From Burkholderiales bacterium (GTDB lineage: Bacteria; Pseudomonadota; Gammaproteobacteria; Burkholderiales; Burkholderiaceae_C): a stretch of DNA of 58,437 nt. The notes beneath the pieces were generated by a model. It made no database searches. It saw nothing but the letters and a program-made list of their open reading frames with translations, and was not told where the DNA came from. This document shows, one piece after another, positions 1 through 9,434 of the stretch; position 1 is the stretch's first letter; each line of letters opens with the position of its first letter. Position numbers and translations under genes: made by a program. The stretch lies in contig JAIXKN010000024.1 of NCBI GenBank assembly GCA_026932425.1, positions 5,001-63,437 on the forward strand. The letters run 5' to 3'.

Positions 1-586
1 AGCCGGTGAAGACGCTGCGCTTGAACTGCAGCATGTCCGCCGGAGCGATATCGCTGGCGACGAGCACCAGCGGTTCCTCGCCGCCGAAGTCCCGCACCGC
101 GCCGTTGCGCAGACCGGCGTCGAGGCTCGGTCGCATCCTCCCCGAGGCACGGGCCAGCGCCTGAAGCATGCGCTCGACCACCTGTTCGACGTCGGCCTTG
201 CGTTCGCGCAGGTAGTCGTCCTCCATCTCGTCGAACTGACGGGCGAGTATCTCGAGCTGCGCCGTCAGCGCCCACTCGGCGTTGTAGTGGCGCTCCGCGA
301 TCCACTGCTTGGTCGCCCCGCTCAGGGTCTCGTCCTGCAGCAGCAGCAGATGCACGTCGAGCAGCGCCGGCAGTTCGGGCGGCGCGTCGGGCGCGAGGTC
401 GGCCTTGAGCGCGGCCAGCTCGGCGACCACTGCGTCGCGCGCCTGCCGCAGGCGCTCGATCTCGGCCGAGACCTGCTCGGCCGGGACGAAGTAGTGAGCA
501 ACGTCGATCCGGCTCGACGCCACGAGCACGGCGCGACCGATCGCCACCCCTCGCGAGACTGCCATGCCGAAGATCTGGATGCTCAT
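1..586 (-). CDS. ptsI: PTS enzyme I (partial, C-terminal part outside window)
   Basis: Phosphoenolpyruvate-protein phosphotransferase, the cytoplasmic first component of the phosphotransferase system; it takes phosphate from PEP and passes it to HPr. Only the first ~195 codons are present; the gene runs off the left edge. The visible part starts MSIQIFGMAVSRGVAIG, the characteristic enzyme I N-terminus, followed by the helical HPr-binding subdomain (HLLLLQDETL, with a DYLRERKADV stretch). The phosphorylated histidine would lie just beyond the edge and cannot be checked. The start is the ATG at 586; the gene lies 35 nt after the HPr stop and is the last member of a minus-strand operon with HPr and EIIA. 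Family identity is firm. Confidence 0.93.
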   Translation of the reverse strand, partial: MSIQIFGMAVSRGVAIGRAVLVASSRIDVAHYFVPAEQVSAEIERLRQARDAVVAELAALKADLAPDAPPELPALLDVHLLLLQDETLSGATKQWIAERHYNAEWALTAQLEILARQFDEMEDDYLRERKADVEQVVERMLQALARASGRMRPSLDAGLRNGAVRDFGGEEPLVLVASDIAPADMLQFKRSVFTG

Positions 587-621
587 GGCGCGCAGGGTGG
601 TGGCGGGGCGTCACGACCCTC

Positions 622-891
622 TTATTCGCCTTCTCCGAAACGGTCGTCGATCAGCGCGCGCAGCGCCTGCATCGCGGCGTCCTCGTCGGGGCCGTCGACC
701 TCGATCTCGATCTCGCTGCCGATGCCCGCAGCCAGCATCATCACGCCCATGATGCTCTTGGCGTTGACGCGCCGGCCGTTGCGCGCCAGGTGCACCTCGC
801 TCTCGAAGCTGCCGGCGAGCTTGGTGAGCTTGGCCGAGGCGCGCGCGTGCAGCCCCAGCTTGTTCACGATGAGGATGTTGGACTTGATCAT
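622..891 (-). CDS. ptsH: HPr phosphocarrier protein
   Basis: Small (89 aa) phosphocarrier of the PTS that shuttles phosphate from enzyme I to EIIA. The active-site histidine is visible as His15 in KLGLHARASA, and Ser46, the regulatory site of HPr kinase in the family, is present in AKSIMGVM. The start at 891 gives the standard family length and overlaps the EIIA stop by 4 nt (ATGA), implying translational coupling. Longer upstream readings of this frame run through the EIIA gene and are not real. The retained Ser46 is consistent with the HprK-controlled regulatory PTS known in betaproteobacteria; hprK itself is not in this window. Confidence 0.95.
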   Translation of the reverse strand: MIKSNILIVNKLGLHARASAKLTKLAGSFESEVHLARNGRRVNAKSIMGVMMLAAGIGSEIEIEVDGPDEDAAMQALRALIDDRFGEGE

Positions 892-1313
892 CTGCAGGTC
901 AGGCCTTGCGGGACCGTTGCATCGGCGTTGCCCGCAGGCACGCGCATCACGCCCTGCGCCGCACCGGCCAGGGCGCGCTCGATCAGTGCCTGCAGCGGCT
1001 CCTCCCGGTAGCACAGCGCACGCCAGAGCATCGGCACGTTGACGCCTGCAACGACCTGCGCACGCAGGCCGTCGCAGGCCCGCTGCGCGGCGTTGCAGGG
1101 CGTGGCTCCGAAGGCGTCGACGAGGATCAGCGTTTCCTCGTCGGAATGGGATTCCAGCCGCTGCCGCAGCAGCGCCTCGATCTGCGCGGCATCCTGACTC
1201 ACCTGGACATCGACGACTTCCATCGTCGCCGCGCACTCGGGGAAGACGTGCATCGCAACCTCGCGCAACGCCGAGGCGAGCGGTGCATGGGCCACGAGCA
1301 GGATGCGGGTCAT
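888..1313 (-). CDS. PTS EIIA component, mannose family
   Basis: 141-aa cytoplasmic EIIA domain of the mannose/fructose PTS family. The phosphorylatable residue is His9 in MTRILLVAHAPLA, and the family motif around DAFGATPCN is present. No EIIB, EIIC or EIID gene adjoins it, so sugar transport by this operon is unlikely. In Burkholderiales such EIIA-HPr-EI sets are regarded as regulatory, linked to carbon/nitrogen status and polyhydroxybutyrate metabolism; the role here is inferred from that. The gene starts 3 nt after the MFS gene stops and overlaps ptsH by 4 nt. Confidence 0.9.
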   Translation of the reverse strand: MTRILLVAHAPLASALREVAMHVFPECAATMEVVDVQVSQDAAQIEALLRQRLESHSDEETLILVDAFGATPCNAAQRACDGLRAQVVAGVNVPMLWRALCYREEPLQALIERALAGAAQGVMRVPAGNADATVPQGLTCR

Positions 1314-1316
1314 GTC

Positions 1317-2561
1317 TCAGGTCGGTCGTGTTCGATTATGAGCAGACTGCGAGGCCAGGCCGAGGAACCACAGATAGCCGAGCAGCGCCAGGACGCCGAA
1401 GCCGGCAACGGTCAGGCGAAAGGCGTCGACGACAGCGACCCCGGTCGCCTGCAGCAGGTCCACCCCGGCGCCGATCCCCCATTGCAGCAGAAAAACGCCG
1501 CCGAAGATCACGAGGTTGTAGGCCGAGAGCGCACGGCCGGCCATCTGCACCGGGAAGGCCTGTGCAAGCGCCGGCTGGCCGAAGGCCACCACCGAGGTCG
1601 CGACGCACCACAGCATCCAGTGCCAGGCCTGCGCCTGTTCGCCGAGCCAGGCGTTGAGCAGCAGCAGCGCGAGGCTGATCGGCACACCTGCGCTCAGCAG
1701 GCCGTGCACGCTCCAACCCCGGCGCAGCAGCCGCGGCAGCAGCCAGCCCCAGCCCAGGAAGGCGCAGAGCATGCCGACGTTGACGAGCAGCAGACCCGCG
1801 CTCGCCTGCTCCGGCGACCAGCCGCAAACCCGGGTCAACCAGGGGCCGATCCACAAGGCCTGCAGCGCCAGCAGGCCGCCGTGCAGCAGCAGCCCGATCG
1901 GCGCCAGGCGCAGGAATTCCCGATGGCCGGCGATCGCCCAGTAGCGGCCGCGCGCCCGCTCCTCGCCCAGCGCGCCTGCCGGTCTGTCGGCGGGCAGACG
2001 CAAGGCCAGCAGCACGGCGCCCACGGCGAGCAGCACCGCCATGAGCCAGAAGAGGCCGCGCCAGCCCAGCGCCGGCAGCGCCAGCTGCACCGGCACGGTC
2101 GAGGCAACCATGCCGAGCGAGCCCGTCATCAGCATCCATGAATTGCACTGCAACTGCAGCGCGTCGCCGAAGTGCAGGCGGAAGTAGGTCAACGGCGCCA
2201 TCAGGCAGGCCGCAACCCCCATCCCGATCAGCAGCCGGCCAAGCACCAGTTGCGCGAAGCCGCTGGATGCCGCGAACACCGCACAACCCAGGATCGCGAG
2301 CAGCAACAACCCGATCTCGACGCGGCGCGGTCCGTGACGGTCGAGTCCGCTGCCCAGCGGCAGCTGCAGCAGGGCGAAGCCCAGGAAGTAGGCTCCGGCC
2401 AGCAGTCCGAGATCTGCGGCACCAAGCCCGAACTCGGCGCTGAAGCTCGGCGCCAGCGTCGCCGTCACCGCGCGCAGCAGCGCCGAGAGGAAGTAGGCCA
2501 GCGCGAAGACGAGGAAGGCACCGAGCCAATGGCGCTCCTCGGGATGCGGTGGTGCGGTCAT
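1317..2561 (-). CDS. MFS transporter
   Basis: Major facilitator superfamily inner-membrane carrier, 414 aa, with about 12 hydrophobic segments. The loop between segments 2 and 3 reads GSGLDRHGPRR, matching the MFS G-x-L-x-D-R-x-G-x-R-R signature (motif A). The substrate cannot be read from sequence. The start ATG at 2561 overlaps the stop of the upstream lipoprotein gene by 4 nt (ATGA), and its stop is 3 nt before the EIIA start, so it is co-transcribed with the PTS genes. In many related genomes a glutathione synthetase gene occupies this place next to EIIA, which makes the association notable. Confidence 0.88.
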   Translation of the reverse strand: MTAPPHPEERHWLGAFLVFALAYFLSALLRAVTATLAPSFSAEFGLGAADLGLLAGAYFLGFALLQLPLGSGLDRHGPRRVEIGLLLLAILGCAVFAASSGFAQLVLGRLLIGMGVAACLMAPLTYFRLHFGDALQLQCNSWMLMTGSLGMVASTVPVQLALPALGWRGLFWLMAVLLAVGAVLLALRLPADRPAGALGEERARGRYWAIAGHREFLRLAPIGLLLHGGLLALQALWIGPWLTRVCGWSPEQASAGLLLVNVGMLCAFLGWGWLLPRLLRRGWSVHGLLSAGVPISLALLLLNAWLGEQAQAWHWMLWCVATSVVAFGQPALAQAFPVQMAGRALSAYNLVIFGGVFLLQWGIGAGVDLLQATGVAVVDAFRLTVAGFGVLALLGYLWFLGLASQSAHNRTRPT

Positions 2562-3076
2562 GGCTGCGCGCTGGCCCCGGCGAGGAAGGCGTCGACAGCC
2601 GCGTCGTCCAGCTTCGGGCCCAGCGCCGTCAGCTGCACGACGACCGTGCCGCGGGCGTAGAGCAGCAGCGCCGATTCGATCGCCTGCCCGTCCGGCCGAC
2701 GCCCGGAGAGCCGATAGCGGCCCGCAGCCGCATAGCCGCCTGCGCCCGCGACCGTCTGCGGCTGCGCCGCGCCGCGTTCCGCACCCAGATTGGCGTGCGC
2801 CGCGGCGGCAAGCGTGTCGAGCACGGCCGGGACTTCTGCCGGTTCGCCGACCTTCAGGTAGGCGAGCCCCCACGTCACCCCTGCGGCGTCGCAAAGCTGC
2901 AGAACCAGCGTCCGGGGCTGGCCAACAAGCTGAATGGTGCGTTGCTGGCGCCGGGGCTTGCAGGGAAAGAGCTGGCTCACGCCCGCCTCGTCGAACTGCA
3001 CCTGACGCCAGTTCAACTCGGGCGCGCATCCGGCAAGCCCCAGGCAAAGCCATGTCAACACCAGAAGGCGGGCCAT
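2558..3076 (-). CDS. Putative lipoprotein, unknown function
   Basis: 172-aa protein with a lipoprotein signal: MARLLVLTWLCLGLAGCAPE, lipobox LAGC with the acylated Cys at about residue 17. The mature part has no recognised domain; it has a repeating pattern of short hydrophobic strands and an Ala-rich middle. The ATG at 3076 is chosen over an in-frame start at 3133 because the signal peptide begins there and a -10-like hexamer (3083-3088) sits 6 nt upstream. It overlaps the MFS gene by 4 nt and heads the operon running to ptsI. It may be a periplasmic partner of the MFS carrier, but this is only positional inference. Confidence 0.75.
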   Translation of the reverse strand: MARLLVLTWLCLGLAGCAPELNWRQVQFDEAGVSQLFPCKPRRQQRTIQLVGQPRTLVLQLCDAAGVTWGLAYLKVGEPAEVPAVLDTLAAAAHANLGAERGAAQPQTVAGAGGYAAAGRYRLSGRRPDGQAIESALLLYARGTVVVQLTALGPKLDDAAVDAFLAGASAQP

Positions 3077-3082
3077 CGTGGC

Positions 3083-3088
3083 ATTATC
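3083..3088 (-). promoter_or_regulatory. -10-like element directly before lipoprotein start (possible leaderless mRNA)
   Basis: On the minus strand GATAAT is followed by only six bases (GCCACG) and then the ATG at 3076. Transcription would be expected to start at or next to that ATG. No Shine-Dalgarno and no convincing -35 are visible. The same arrangement recurs at several genes in this window. Confidence 0.45.
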
Positions 3089-3313
3089 CGCGCCCGCTTC
3101 GCCAGCGCTGTGCGCCGGCAGCGGCGAAGACACTCATTCGCACGCTCGTCCCTGGATCACGGGGTGGACGGCCGGAGGCCGCATCGCGAACATCCTGCCT
3201 GCGCCCGAGGTCGCGCACGCGCATGCAGGGCCCGCCTCCGGCAGCAAGGATTCGACCCCGGGTTCCAACCTGTTTGAGCCCCTCCCCAGGCCCTCGCCCC
3301 TCCGGTCCGCAAG

Positions 3314-4465
3314 ATGAACTCCGCCGCCCTGCCCGTTCCCGCCGCCGCTGCCGGCGACGACGCGCGCCCTGCTGCGCCGCAAGGTCCGGCAGCATCATCC
3401 GGGCATGCGCTGCTGAGCCAGCTGGGCGGCGAAGTGGCCGCAGCGCTGTCTCGGGCGCTCGAACAGGTGACCGCCGTTGCGACGACCGGCAAGATCAGCC
3501 GCCAGGGCTTGCTCGAGCTGCGCGAGCAGATCGAGCGGGCGCGGCTGACCGGCATCATGGGCCAGCAGATCGAGCGCCTGGCCAGCGGCCGGGTGCGCCA
3601 GGCCCCCGAGCGCGTGGACCTGACCGCGCTGCTGCGCGAGACCGTGACGCAGCACCGGCGGCAGGCGCTGGCGCGCGGCATCGAGGTCCGACAGCTGCTC
3701 GGGCCCGCGCAGGTGATGGCCGATCCGGCGCTGATGTTCACGCTCGCCGAGGCGCTGCTCGCCTGGGCGCTGGAGCATGCGCGGGCACGGCTGGAGATGC
3801 GCATCGAACTCAACGAGTGGCCGGTCTACGCGCGGCTGCTGTGCAGCTTTCGCTTCCTCAGCGACGAGGAGGTCGACGCGAGCCTCGTCGCCTTCGGCGA
3901 TCCGCCGCTGCGCACGATCTCGTGGCGGCTGCTGGAACAGGCGGCGCGCACGATGGAACTGCCGATCCGGCTCGACGAGGACGGCGTGACCGGGCGCCTG
4001 ACGATCGAATTCCCGCGCACCGTCAACGACCCGAGCGAAGTCGCGGCGCTGCGCGACCGCGCCGATGCCGAGCGCATGGGGATCAACTCCAAGCCCCTGG
4101 CCGGCAGCCACCTGCTCGTGATCGCGGCGCGGCGCGAGACGCGCAGCCTGGTGCGCGACGCGGTCCGCCACATGGGGCTGATGATCGATTACGTGAACAC
4201 CGTCGAGGAGGCACGCGAGTTCTGCCGCGGCGGCATCCCGCACGCGGTCCTGCACGAGAGTGCACTGGGCGGAGAGCGTTTCGAGCGCCTGCGCCTGGAC
4301 CTGCTCGCCGAGATGCCCAAGCTCGCCTTCATCGAGCTCGCCGAGGACGGCCAGGGCCTGCAGACACAGCGCGTCAGCGAGCGTGAGTACAGCCGGGTTG
4401 GTCGCGACGCGATCATCGAATCGCTGCCCGCGGCGCTGATGTACGAGCTCTCGCGCCCGCGCTGA
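3314..4465 (+). CDS. Degenerate histidine-kinase-like / receiver-like protein
   Basis: 383 aa. Residues ~35-115 form a helical segment like a dimerisation domain but without an H-box histidine. Residues ~115-245 resemble an HATPase fold: ADPALMFTLAEALLAWALEH aligns with the N-box region, but the ATP/Mg-binding Asn is absent and no G1/G2 glycine boxes are evident. Residues ~262-375 look like a receiver: the acidic pocket is replaced (VIAARRE instead of two Asp) and the phospho-acceptor position reads HAVLHES. It is therefore probably a non-catalytic signalling or scaffold protein. It lies 89 nt upstream of mpl, same strand. Resemblance is by pattern only; an exact family is not recognised. Confidence 0.6.
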   Translation: MNSAALPVPAAAAGDDARPAAPQGPAASSGHALLSQLGGEVAAALSRALEQVTAVATTGKISRQGLLELREQIERARLTGIMGQQIERLASGRVRQAPERVDLTALLRETVTQHRRQALARGIEVRQLLGPAQVMADPALMFTLAEALLAWALEHARARLEMRIELNEWPVYARLLCSFRFLSDEEVDASLVAFGDPPLRTISWRLLEQAARTMELPIRLDEDGVTGRLTIEFPRTVNDPSEVAALRDRADAERMGINSKPLAGSHLLVIAARRETRSLVRDAVRHMGLMIDYVNTVEEAREFCRGGIPHAVLHESALGGERFERLRLDLLAEMPKLAFIELAEDGQGLQTQRVSEREYSRVGRDAIIESLPAALMYELSRPR

Positions 4466-4540
4466 ACGACCGCAGGCGGGCACGCCGGGAGCCTTGCGAC
4501 GGGGCCCCGCGACAGTAAGGGGCCGTTAGGGCCCGGCTCC

Positions 4541-4546
4541 TAGAAT
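4541..4546 (+). promoter_or_regulatory. -10-like element directly before mpl
   Basis: TAGAAT followed by eight bases (CGCCGCAC) and the ATG of mpl at 4555. No Shine-Dalgarno lies between the hexamer and the start, so a leaderless or nearly leaderless mpl transcript is plausible. No clear -35 hexamer is seen. Confidence 0.45.
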
Positions 4547-4554
4547 CGCCGCAC

Positions 4555-5946
4555 ATGCACATCCACGTCCTGGGCATCTGCGGCACCTTCATGGGCGGGC
4601 TCGCGGCGCTGGCGCGCGAAGCCGGCCACCGGGTGACGGGCTGCGACGCCAACGTCTACCCGCCGATGAGCGAGCAGCTGCAGGCGCTGGGCATCGAGCT
4701 GATCGAGGGCTGGTCGAGCGAGCAGATGCGCCTGGCGCCCGACATGTTCGTGATCGGCAACGTCGTCAAGCGCGGCATGCCGCTGCTGGAGGCGATCCTG
4801 GACGCCGGCGCGCGCTACACGAGCGGGCCGCAGTGGCTCGCCGAGCAGGTGCTGCACGGTCGCCACGTGCTGGCGGTGGCCGGCACCCACGGCAAGACGA
4901 GCACGAGCTCGATGCTCGCCTGGATCCTCGAGGACGCGGGCCTTGCGCCCGGCTTCCTGATCGGCGGCGTGCCGCAGAACTTCGGCGTCTCGGCGCGGCT
5001 GGGCACCGGGCAACACTTCGTCATCGAGGCCGACGAGTACGACACCGCACTCTTCGACAAGCGCAGCAAGTTCGTGCATTACCGGCCGCGCACCGCCGTG
5101 CTCAACAACCTCGAGCACGACCACGCCGACATCTTCCCCGACCTGGCCGCGATCGAGACGCAGTTCCACCATCTGGTGCGCACCATCCCGGCAAGCGGCC
5201 GCCTGGTTGTCAACGCGCAGGACGAGGCGCTGCGGCGCGTCTTGCAGCGCGGCTGCTGGACCCCGGTGCAGCATTTCGGCGGCGCCGGCGACGCCCCGGG
5301 CGTGCTCTGCGCGCACGGAGAACCGCATGCCTTCGAGGTGTGGCGCGACGGACAGGTGCTCGGTCATGTCGAGTGGACGCTGCTGGGTGAGCACAACCAG
5401 CTCAACGCGCTGGCCGCGATCGCCGCCGCCGAGCACGCCGGGGTGCCGCCCGCGCGCGCGGCGCAGGCACTGGCCCGCTTCACGAGCGTCAAGCGGCGGC
5501 TCGAGCTGCGCGGCGAAGTGCGCGGGGTGCGCGTCTACGACGACTTCGCGCACCACCCGACGGCGATCCACCTGACGCTGCAGGGGCTGCGCCGCCACCT
5601 CGACGGCGATCGCACGAAGGCCGGCGCGGGCAGTCAGCGCGTGCTGGCGGTCTTCGAGCCGCGCTCGAACACGATGAAGCTGGGCGCGATGAAGGCGCAA
5701 CTGCCCTGGGCGCTCGAGGACGCGGATCGCTCCTACTGCCTGCAGGGCGACTATGGCTGGAGCGCACGCGAGGCGCTGGCGCCGCTGGGCGAGGCCGCGG
5801 TCGTCGCCGACACGGTCGACGACCTCGTCGCGGCGATCGCGCAGGATGCGCGCACGGGCGACCACATCGTCTGCATGAGCAACGGCAGCTTCGGCGGCAT
5901 CCACGGGCGACTGCTGACCGCGCTCGCCGCCGGGGCGGCGCAATGA
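4555..5946 (+). CDS. mpl: UDP-N-acetylmuramate:L-alanyl-gamma-D-glutamyl-meso-diaminopimelate ligase
   Basis: 463-aa Mur-ligase family enzyme of peptidoglycan recycling. It joins the recovered tripeptide L-Ala-gamma-D-Glu-meso-DAP to UDP-MurNAc in the cytoplasm using ATP. Starts [17 protein letters not shown], the Mpl version of the MurC-type Rossmann motif. The ATP loop is [11 protein letters not shown] (~residues 108-118); the central domain has [12 protein letters not shown] and NNLEHDHAD, and the C-terminal domain has [10 protein letters not shown] and FEPRSNTMK. Length is normal for Mpl and the G-I-C-G-T-F-M-G start distinguishes it from MurC. Overlaps the next gene by 4 nt (ATGA). The recycling function fits ampD at 21 kb. 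Confidence 0.95.
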   Translation: MHIHVLGICGTFMGGLAALAREAGHRVTGCDANVYPPMSEQLQALGIELIEGWSSEQMRLAPDMFVIGNVVKRGMPLLEAILDAGARYTSGPQWLAEQVLHGRHVLAVAGTHGKTSTSSMLAWILEDAGLAPGFLIGGVPQNFGVSARLGTGQHFVIEADEYDTALFDKRSKFVHYRPRTAVLNNLEHDHADIFPDLAAIETQFHHLVRTIPASGRLVVNAQDEALRRVLQRGCWTPVQHFGGAGDAPGVLCAHGEPHAFEVWRDGQVLGHVEWTLLGEHNQLNALAAIAAAEHAGVPPARAAQALARFTSVKRRLELRGEVRGVRVYDDFAHHPTAIHLTLQGLRRHLDGDRTKAGAGSQRVLAVFEPRSNTMKLGAMKAQLPWALEDADRSYCLQGDYGWSAREALAPLGEAAVVADTVDDLVAAIAQDARTGDHIVCMSNGSFGGIHGRLLTALAAGAAQ

Positions 5947-6553
5947 GCGGCGGTTCAGGCGACGCGGCGGACGCGCCGACGCATCTGCTCTACCTGCACG
6001 GCTTCCGTTCGTCGCCGCGCTCGTTCAAGGCCCTGCGCCTGCAGGACTGGCTGCGGCGGAATCGGCCCGAGCTCGTCTGGCAATGCCCGCAGCTGCCCCC
6101 CTCGCCGCGCGCCGCGATCGAGGCGGCGAGGGCGATCCTCGACGCCTGGCCCGCAGGGCGATTCGCGGTCGCCGGCAGCTCGCTCGGCGGCTTCTACGCG
6201 ACGGTGCTCGCCGAGGCCACCGGCTGCCGCGCGGTGCTGCTGAATCCGGCAGTGGACCCGGCGCGCGATCTCGCACCACACGTCGGCGAGCAGACCCTGT
6301 TCCACGACCCAAGCCAGCGTTTCGAATTCAGACCGGAATACGTGGACGAGCTGCGCGTCCTCGCCCCGACGGCGATCACCCGGCCCGAACGCTACCTCGC
6401 GATCATCGCCAAGGGCGACGAGGTGCTGGACTGGCGCGAGATGAGCGCCCGCTACGCGGGCTGCCCGATGCGGCTGATCGAGGGCAGCGACCACGGCCTC
6501 TCGGACTTCGACGATCACCTTCCCTTCCTTCTGGACTTCCTGAGACTGAAACC

Positions 6554-6557
<4 letters not shown>
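5943..6557 (+). CDS. YqiA-like alpha/beta-hydrolase (esterase)
   Basis: 204-aa member of the UPF0227/YqiA esterase family. [11 protein letters not shown] carries the oxyanion-hole HG motif, [10 protein letters not shown] is the nucleophile elbow with the catalytic Ser, and the terminal region has GDEVLDW (acid) and [10 protein letters not shown] (His). The natural substrate is unknown; E. coli YqiA cleaves short acyl esters. Start ATG overlaps the mpl stop by 4 nt and its own stop overlaps the next start by 4 nt, so mpl, this gene and the reductase are one translationally coupled operon. Confidence 0.85.
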
Positions 6558-7303
<746 letters not shown>

Positions 7304-7340
7304 GCCGGCCGGGTCGCCGCTGGCGGCACGGCCCCTCGGC

Positions 7341-7346
7341 GACAAT
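7341..7346 (+). promoter_or_regulatory. -10-like element directly before RNB gene
   Basis: GACAAT, then six bases (CGCGGC), then the GTG start at 7353. No Shine-Dalgarno and no good -35 are seen. It would give the exonuclease gene its own leaderless transcript after the mpl operon. Confidence 0.4.
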
Positions 7347-7352
7347 CGCGGC

Positions 7353-9431
7353 GTGAGCTACGCACTCTTCGACGAGGCCGGCAAGTTCCTGGCCGGCCGC
7401 GTGATGTCCGAGACGGAGAGCTCGGTGCAGGTCGAGCTCGATTCGGGCAAGCGCGTCAAGGTCAAGGCCGCGAACGTGCTGCTTCGCTTCGACAAGCCGT
7501 CGCCCTCCGAACTGCTGCAGCGTGCGCAGGCGCTGGCGCAGGAGATCGACCTGGATCTGGCCTGGGAATTCGCGCCGGCCGAGGAATTCGGCTTCGGCGA
7601 GCTGGCGCGCGAGTACTTCAGCGATTCTGCGGGCGCCGAGCAGCAGGCGGCGGCGCTGCTGCGCCTGTTCGAGGCGCCGCACTACTTTCGCCGCGCCGGC
7701 AAGGGACGCTTCCGAAAGGCGAGCGCCGAGACGGTCAAGGCGGCGCTGCTTGCGATCGAGCGCAAGCGGCAGCTTGCCGCGCAGATCGACGCCTGGGCCG
7801 ACGAGATCGCGGCAGGCAGATGTCCGCAGCCGGTGCGCGAGCAGATCTACCGCATCCTCTTCAAGCCCGACAAGAACAGCGCCGAGTACAAGGCCGTGGT
7901 CGAGGCCGCGCGGCGTACGCAGCGCTCGCCGCTGGCGCTGCTGCAGGCCGCGGGGGCGATCGACCGCCCCTACCAGTTCCACTGGAAGCGCTTCCTCTTC
8001 GAGCAGTTCCCGCAGGGCACCGCATTCCCGCCGCTGCCGGCGCCGGAGATCCGCGAGGAGCTGCCGCTGGCGCCGGTGCAGGCCTTCTCGATCGACGACG
8101 CGCACACCACCGAGATCGACGACGCGCTCTCGGTGCAGGGCCTGGGCAGTGGCCGGGTGACGCTGGGCGTGCACATCGCGGCACCGGGCCTGGCGATCAC
8201 GCCCGATTCGGCGCTCGACAAGCTGGCGCGCAGCCGCATGTCCACCGTCTACATGCCGGGCGGCAAGCTGACGATGCTGCCCGACGAGGTGGTGCAGGGT
8301 TACACCCTCATCGAAGGGCGCGACTGTCCTGCGGTCAGCATCTACTTCGAGATCGACGAGAGCACGCTCGAGATCGGCGAGAGCCGCACCCGGCTCGAGC
8401 GCGTGCCGATCGCCGCGAACCTGCGCCACGACGCCGTCGAGGCCCTTGTCACCGAAGCATCGCTGAACGGCAGCGACGAGGCACGCTACCCGCACGCCGC
8501 CGAGCTCGCCTTCGCGTGGCGCCTTGCGCAGGCGCTCAAGGTGCGCCGGGAGATCGTGCGCGGCAAGCCCGAGACCTTCACGCGGCCCGACTACAGCTTC
8601 GCGCTCGAGCCCGACACCGGCGCGCCGACCGGGGACGAGCGCGTGATCATCACGACGCGCAGGCGCGGCGCGCCGCTGGACCTGCTGGTGTCCGAGATCA
8701 TGATCCTCGCCAACAGCACCTGGGGCGGCTGGCTGGCCGACCTCGGCGTGCCGGCGATCTACCGCAGCCAGGCGAGCCTGCTGCCGGGCGTCAAGGTGCG
8801 CATGGGCACGAAGCCCTTGCCGCACGCGGGAATGGGGGTCGCGCAATACACCTGGGCCACCTCGCCGCTGCGCCGCTACGCCGACCTGGTCAACCAGTGG
8901 CAGATCATCGCCTGCGCTCGTCATGGGCGCACCGCGGCCCTGGCCGCACCCTTCAAGCCCAGGGACGCGGCGCTCTTTGCGATCGTCTCGGGCTTCGATG
9001 CCACCTACGCCGCCTACGCGGACTTTCAGCGCACGATCGAGCGCTTCTGGACGCTGCGCTGGATCGAGCAGAACGAGTGCCGCGAGCTCGACGCCGCGGT
9101 GATGAAGGAAGGCCTCGTTCGCGCCGAGAGCCTGCCGCTGGTCTTCCTCGTCCCCGGAACCGAGGGCTTCGAGCGCGGGACACACGTGCGCGTGCGCGTG
9201 CTCGGCGTCGACCTGCTGACGCTGGACCTGCACGTGCAGCTGCTCCAGCGCCTGGACGAGCCGATCGGCATCGACGAGACCGCGGCCGATGAGGACGACG
9301 AGGAGACGTCCGGCAGCGGGCCGCTGACGCTGGCGATCGAGCTCGACGACCAGACGGCCGACCCATCCGGCACGGATGCCGACGCGGGTGCCGGCCCGGT
9401 CGAGAAGCCGGGAGCGGGCGACGCTTCCTGA
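7353..9431 (+). CDS. RNB-domain exoribonuclease (RNase II/R superfamily)
   Basis: 692-aa protein with an RNB catalytic domain that degrades RNA 3' to 5'. The metal-binding cluster is at ~residues 246-262 (FSIDDAHTTEIDDALSV): compared with RNase II (TIDSASTMDIDDA) one of the four Asp is Glu, a substitution I believe is typical of this subfamily. IAAPGLAI and KLTMLPDEVVQGYTLIEG follow; ATSPLRRYADLVNQWQI is the conserved RNB end. The C-terminus is an acidic low-complexity tail (EDDEET ... DQTADPSGTDADAG). The start is GTG at 7353. It precedes tonB-like, aroE and mtgA in an order typical of Burkholderiales. Confidence 0.88.
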   Translation: MSYALFDEAGKFLAGRVMSETESSVQVELDSGKRVKVKAANVLLRFDKPSPSELLQRAQALAQEIDLDLAWEFAPAEEFGFGELAREYFSDSAGAEQQAAALLRLFEAPHYFRRAGKGRFRKASAETVKAALLAIERKRQLAAQIDAWADEIAAGRCPQPVREQIYRILFKPDKNSAEYKAVVEAARRTQRSPLALLQAAGAIDRPYQFHWKRFLFEQFPQGTAFPPLPAPEIREELPLAPVQAFSIDDAHTTEIDDALSVQGLGSGRVTLGVHIAAPGLAITPDSALDKLARSRMSTVYMPGGKLTMLPDEVVQGYTLIEGRDCPAVSIYFEIDESTLEIGESRTRLERVPIAANLRHDAVEALVTEASLNGSDEARYPHAAELAFAWRLAQALKVRREIVRGKPETFTRPDYSFALEPDTGAPTGDERVIITTRRRGAPLDLLVSEIMILANSTWGGWLADLGVPAIYRSQASLLPGVKVRMGTKPLPHAGMGVAQYTWATSPLRRYADLVNQWQIIACARHGRTAALAAPFKPRDAALFAIVSGFDATYAAYADFQRTIERFWTLRWIEQNECRELDAAVMKEGLVRAESLPLVFLVPGTEGFERGTHVRVRVLGVDLLTLDLHVQLLQRLDEPIGIDETAADEDDEETSGSGPLTLAIELDDQTADPSGTDADAGAGPVEKPGAGDAS

Positions 9432-9434
9432 GCC

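Noticed and set aside
888-1313. Reading the EIIA gene as part of a mannose transport system
   Set aside because: No EIIB, EIIC or EIID in the neighbourhood; a regulatory PTS fits better.
4555-5946. Calling mpl murC
   Set aside because: The N-terminal GICGTFMGG signature and recycling context identify Mpl; no division/cell-wall cluster surrounds it.
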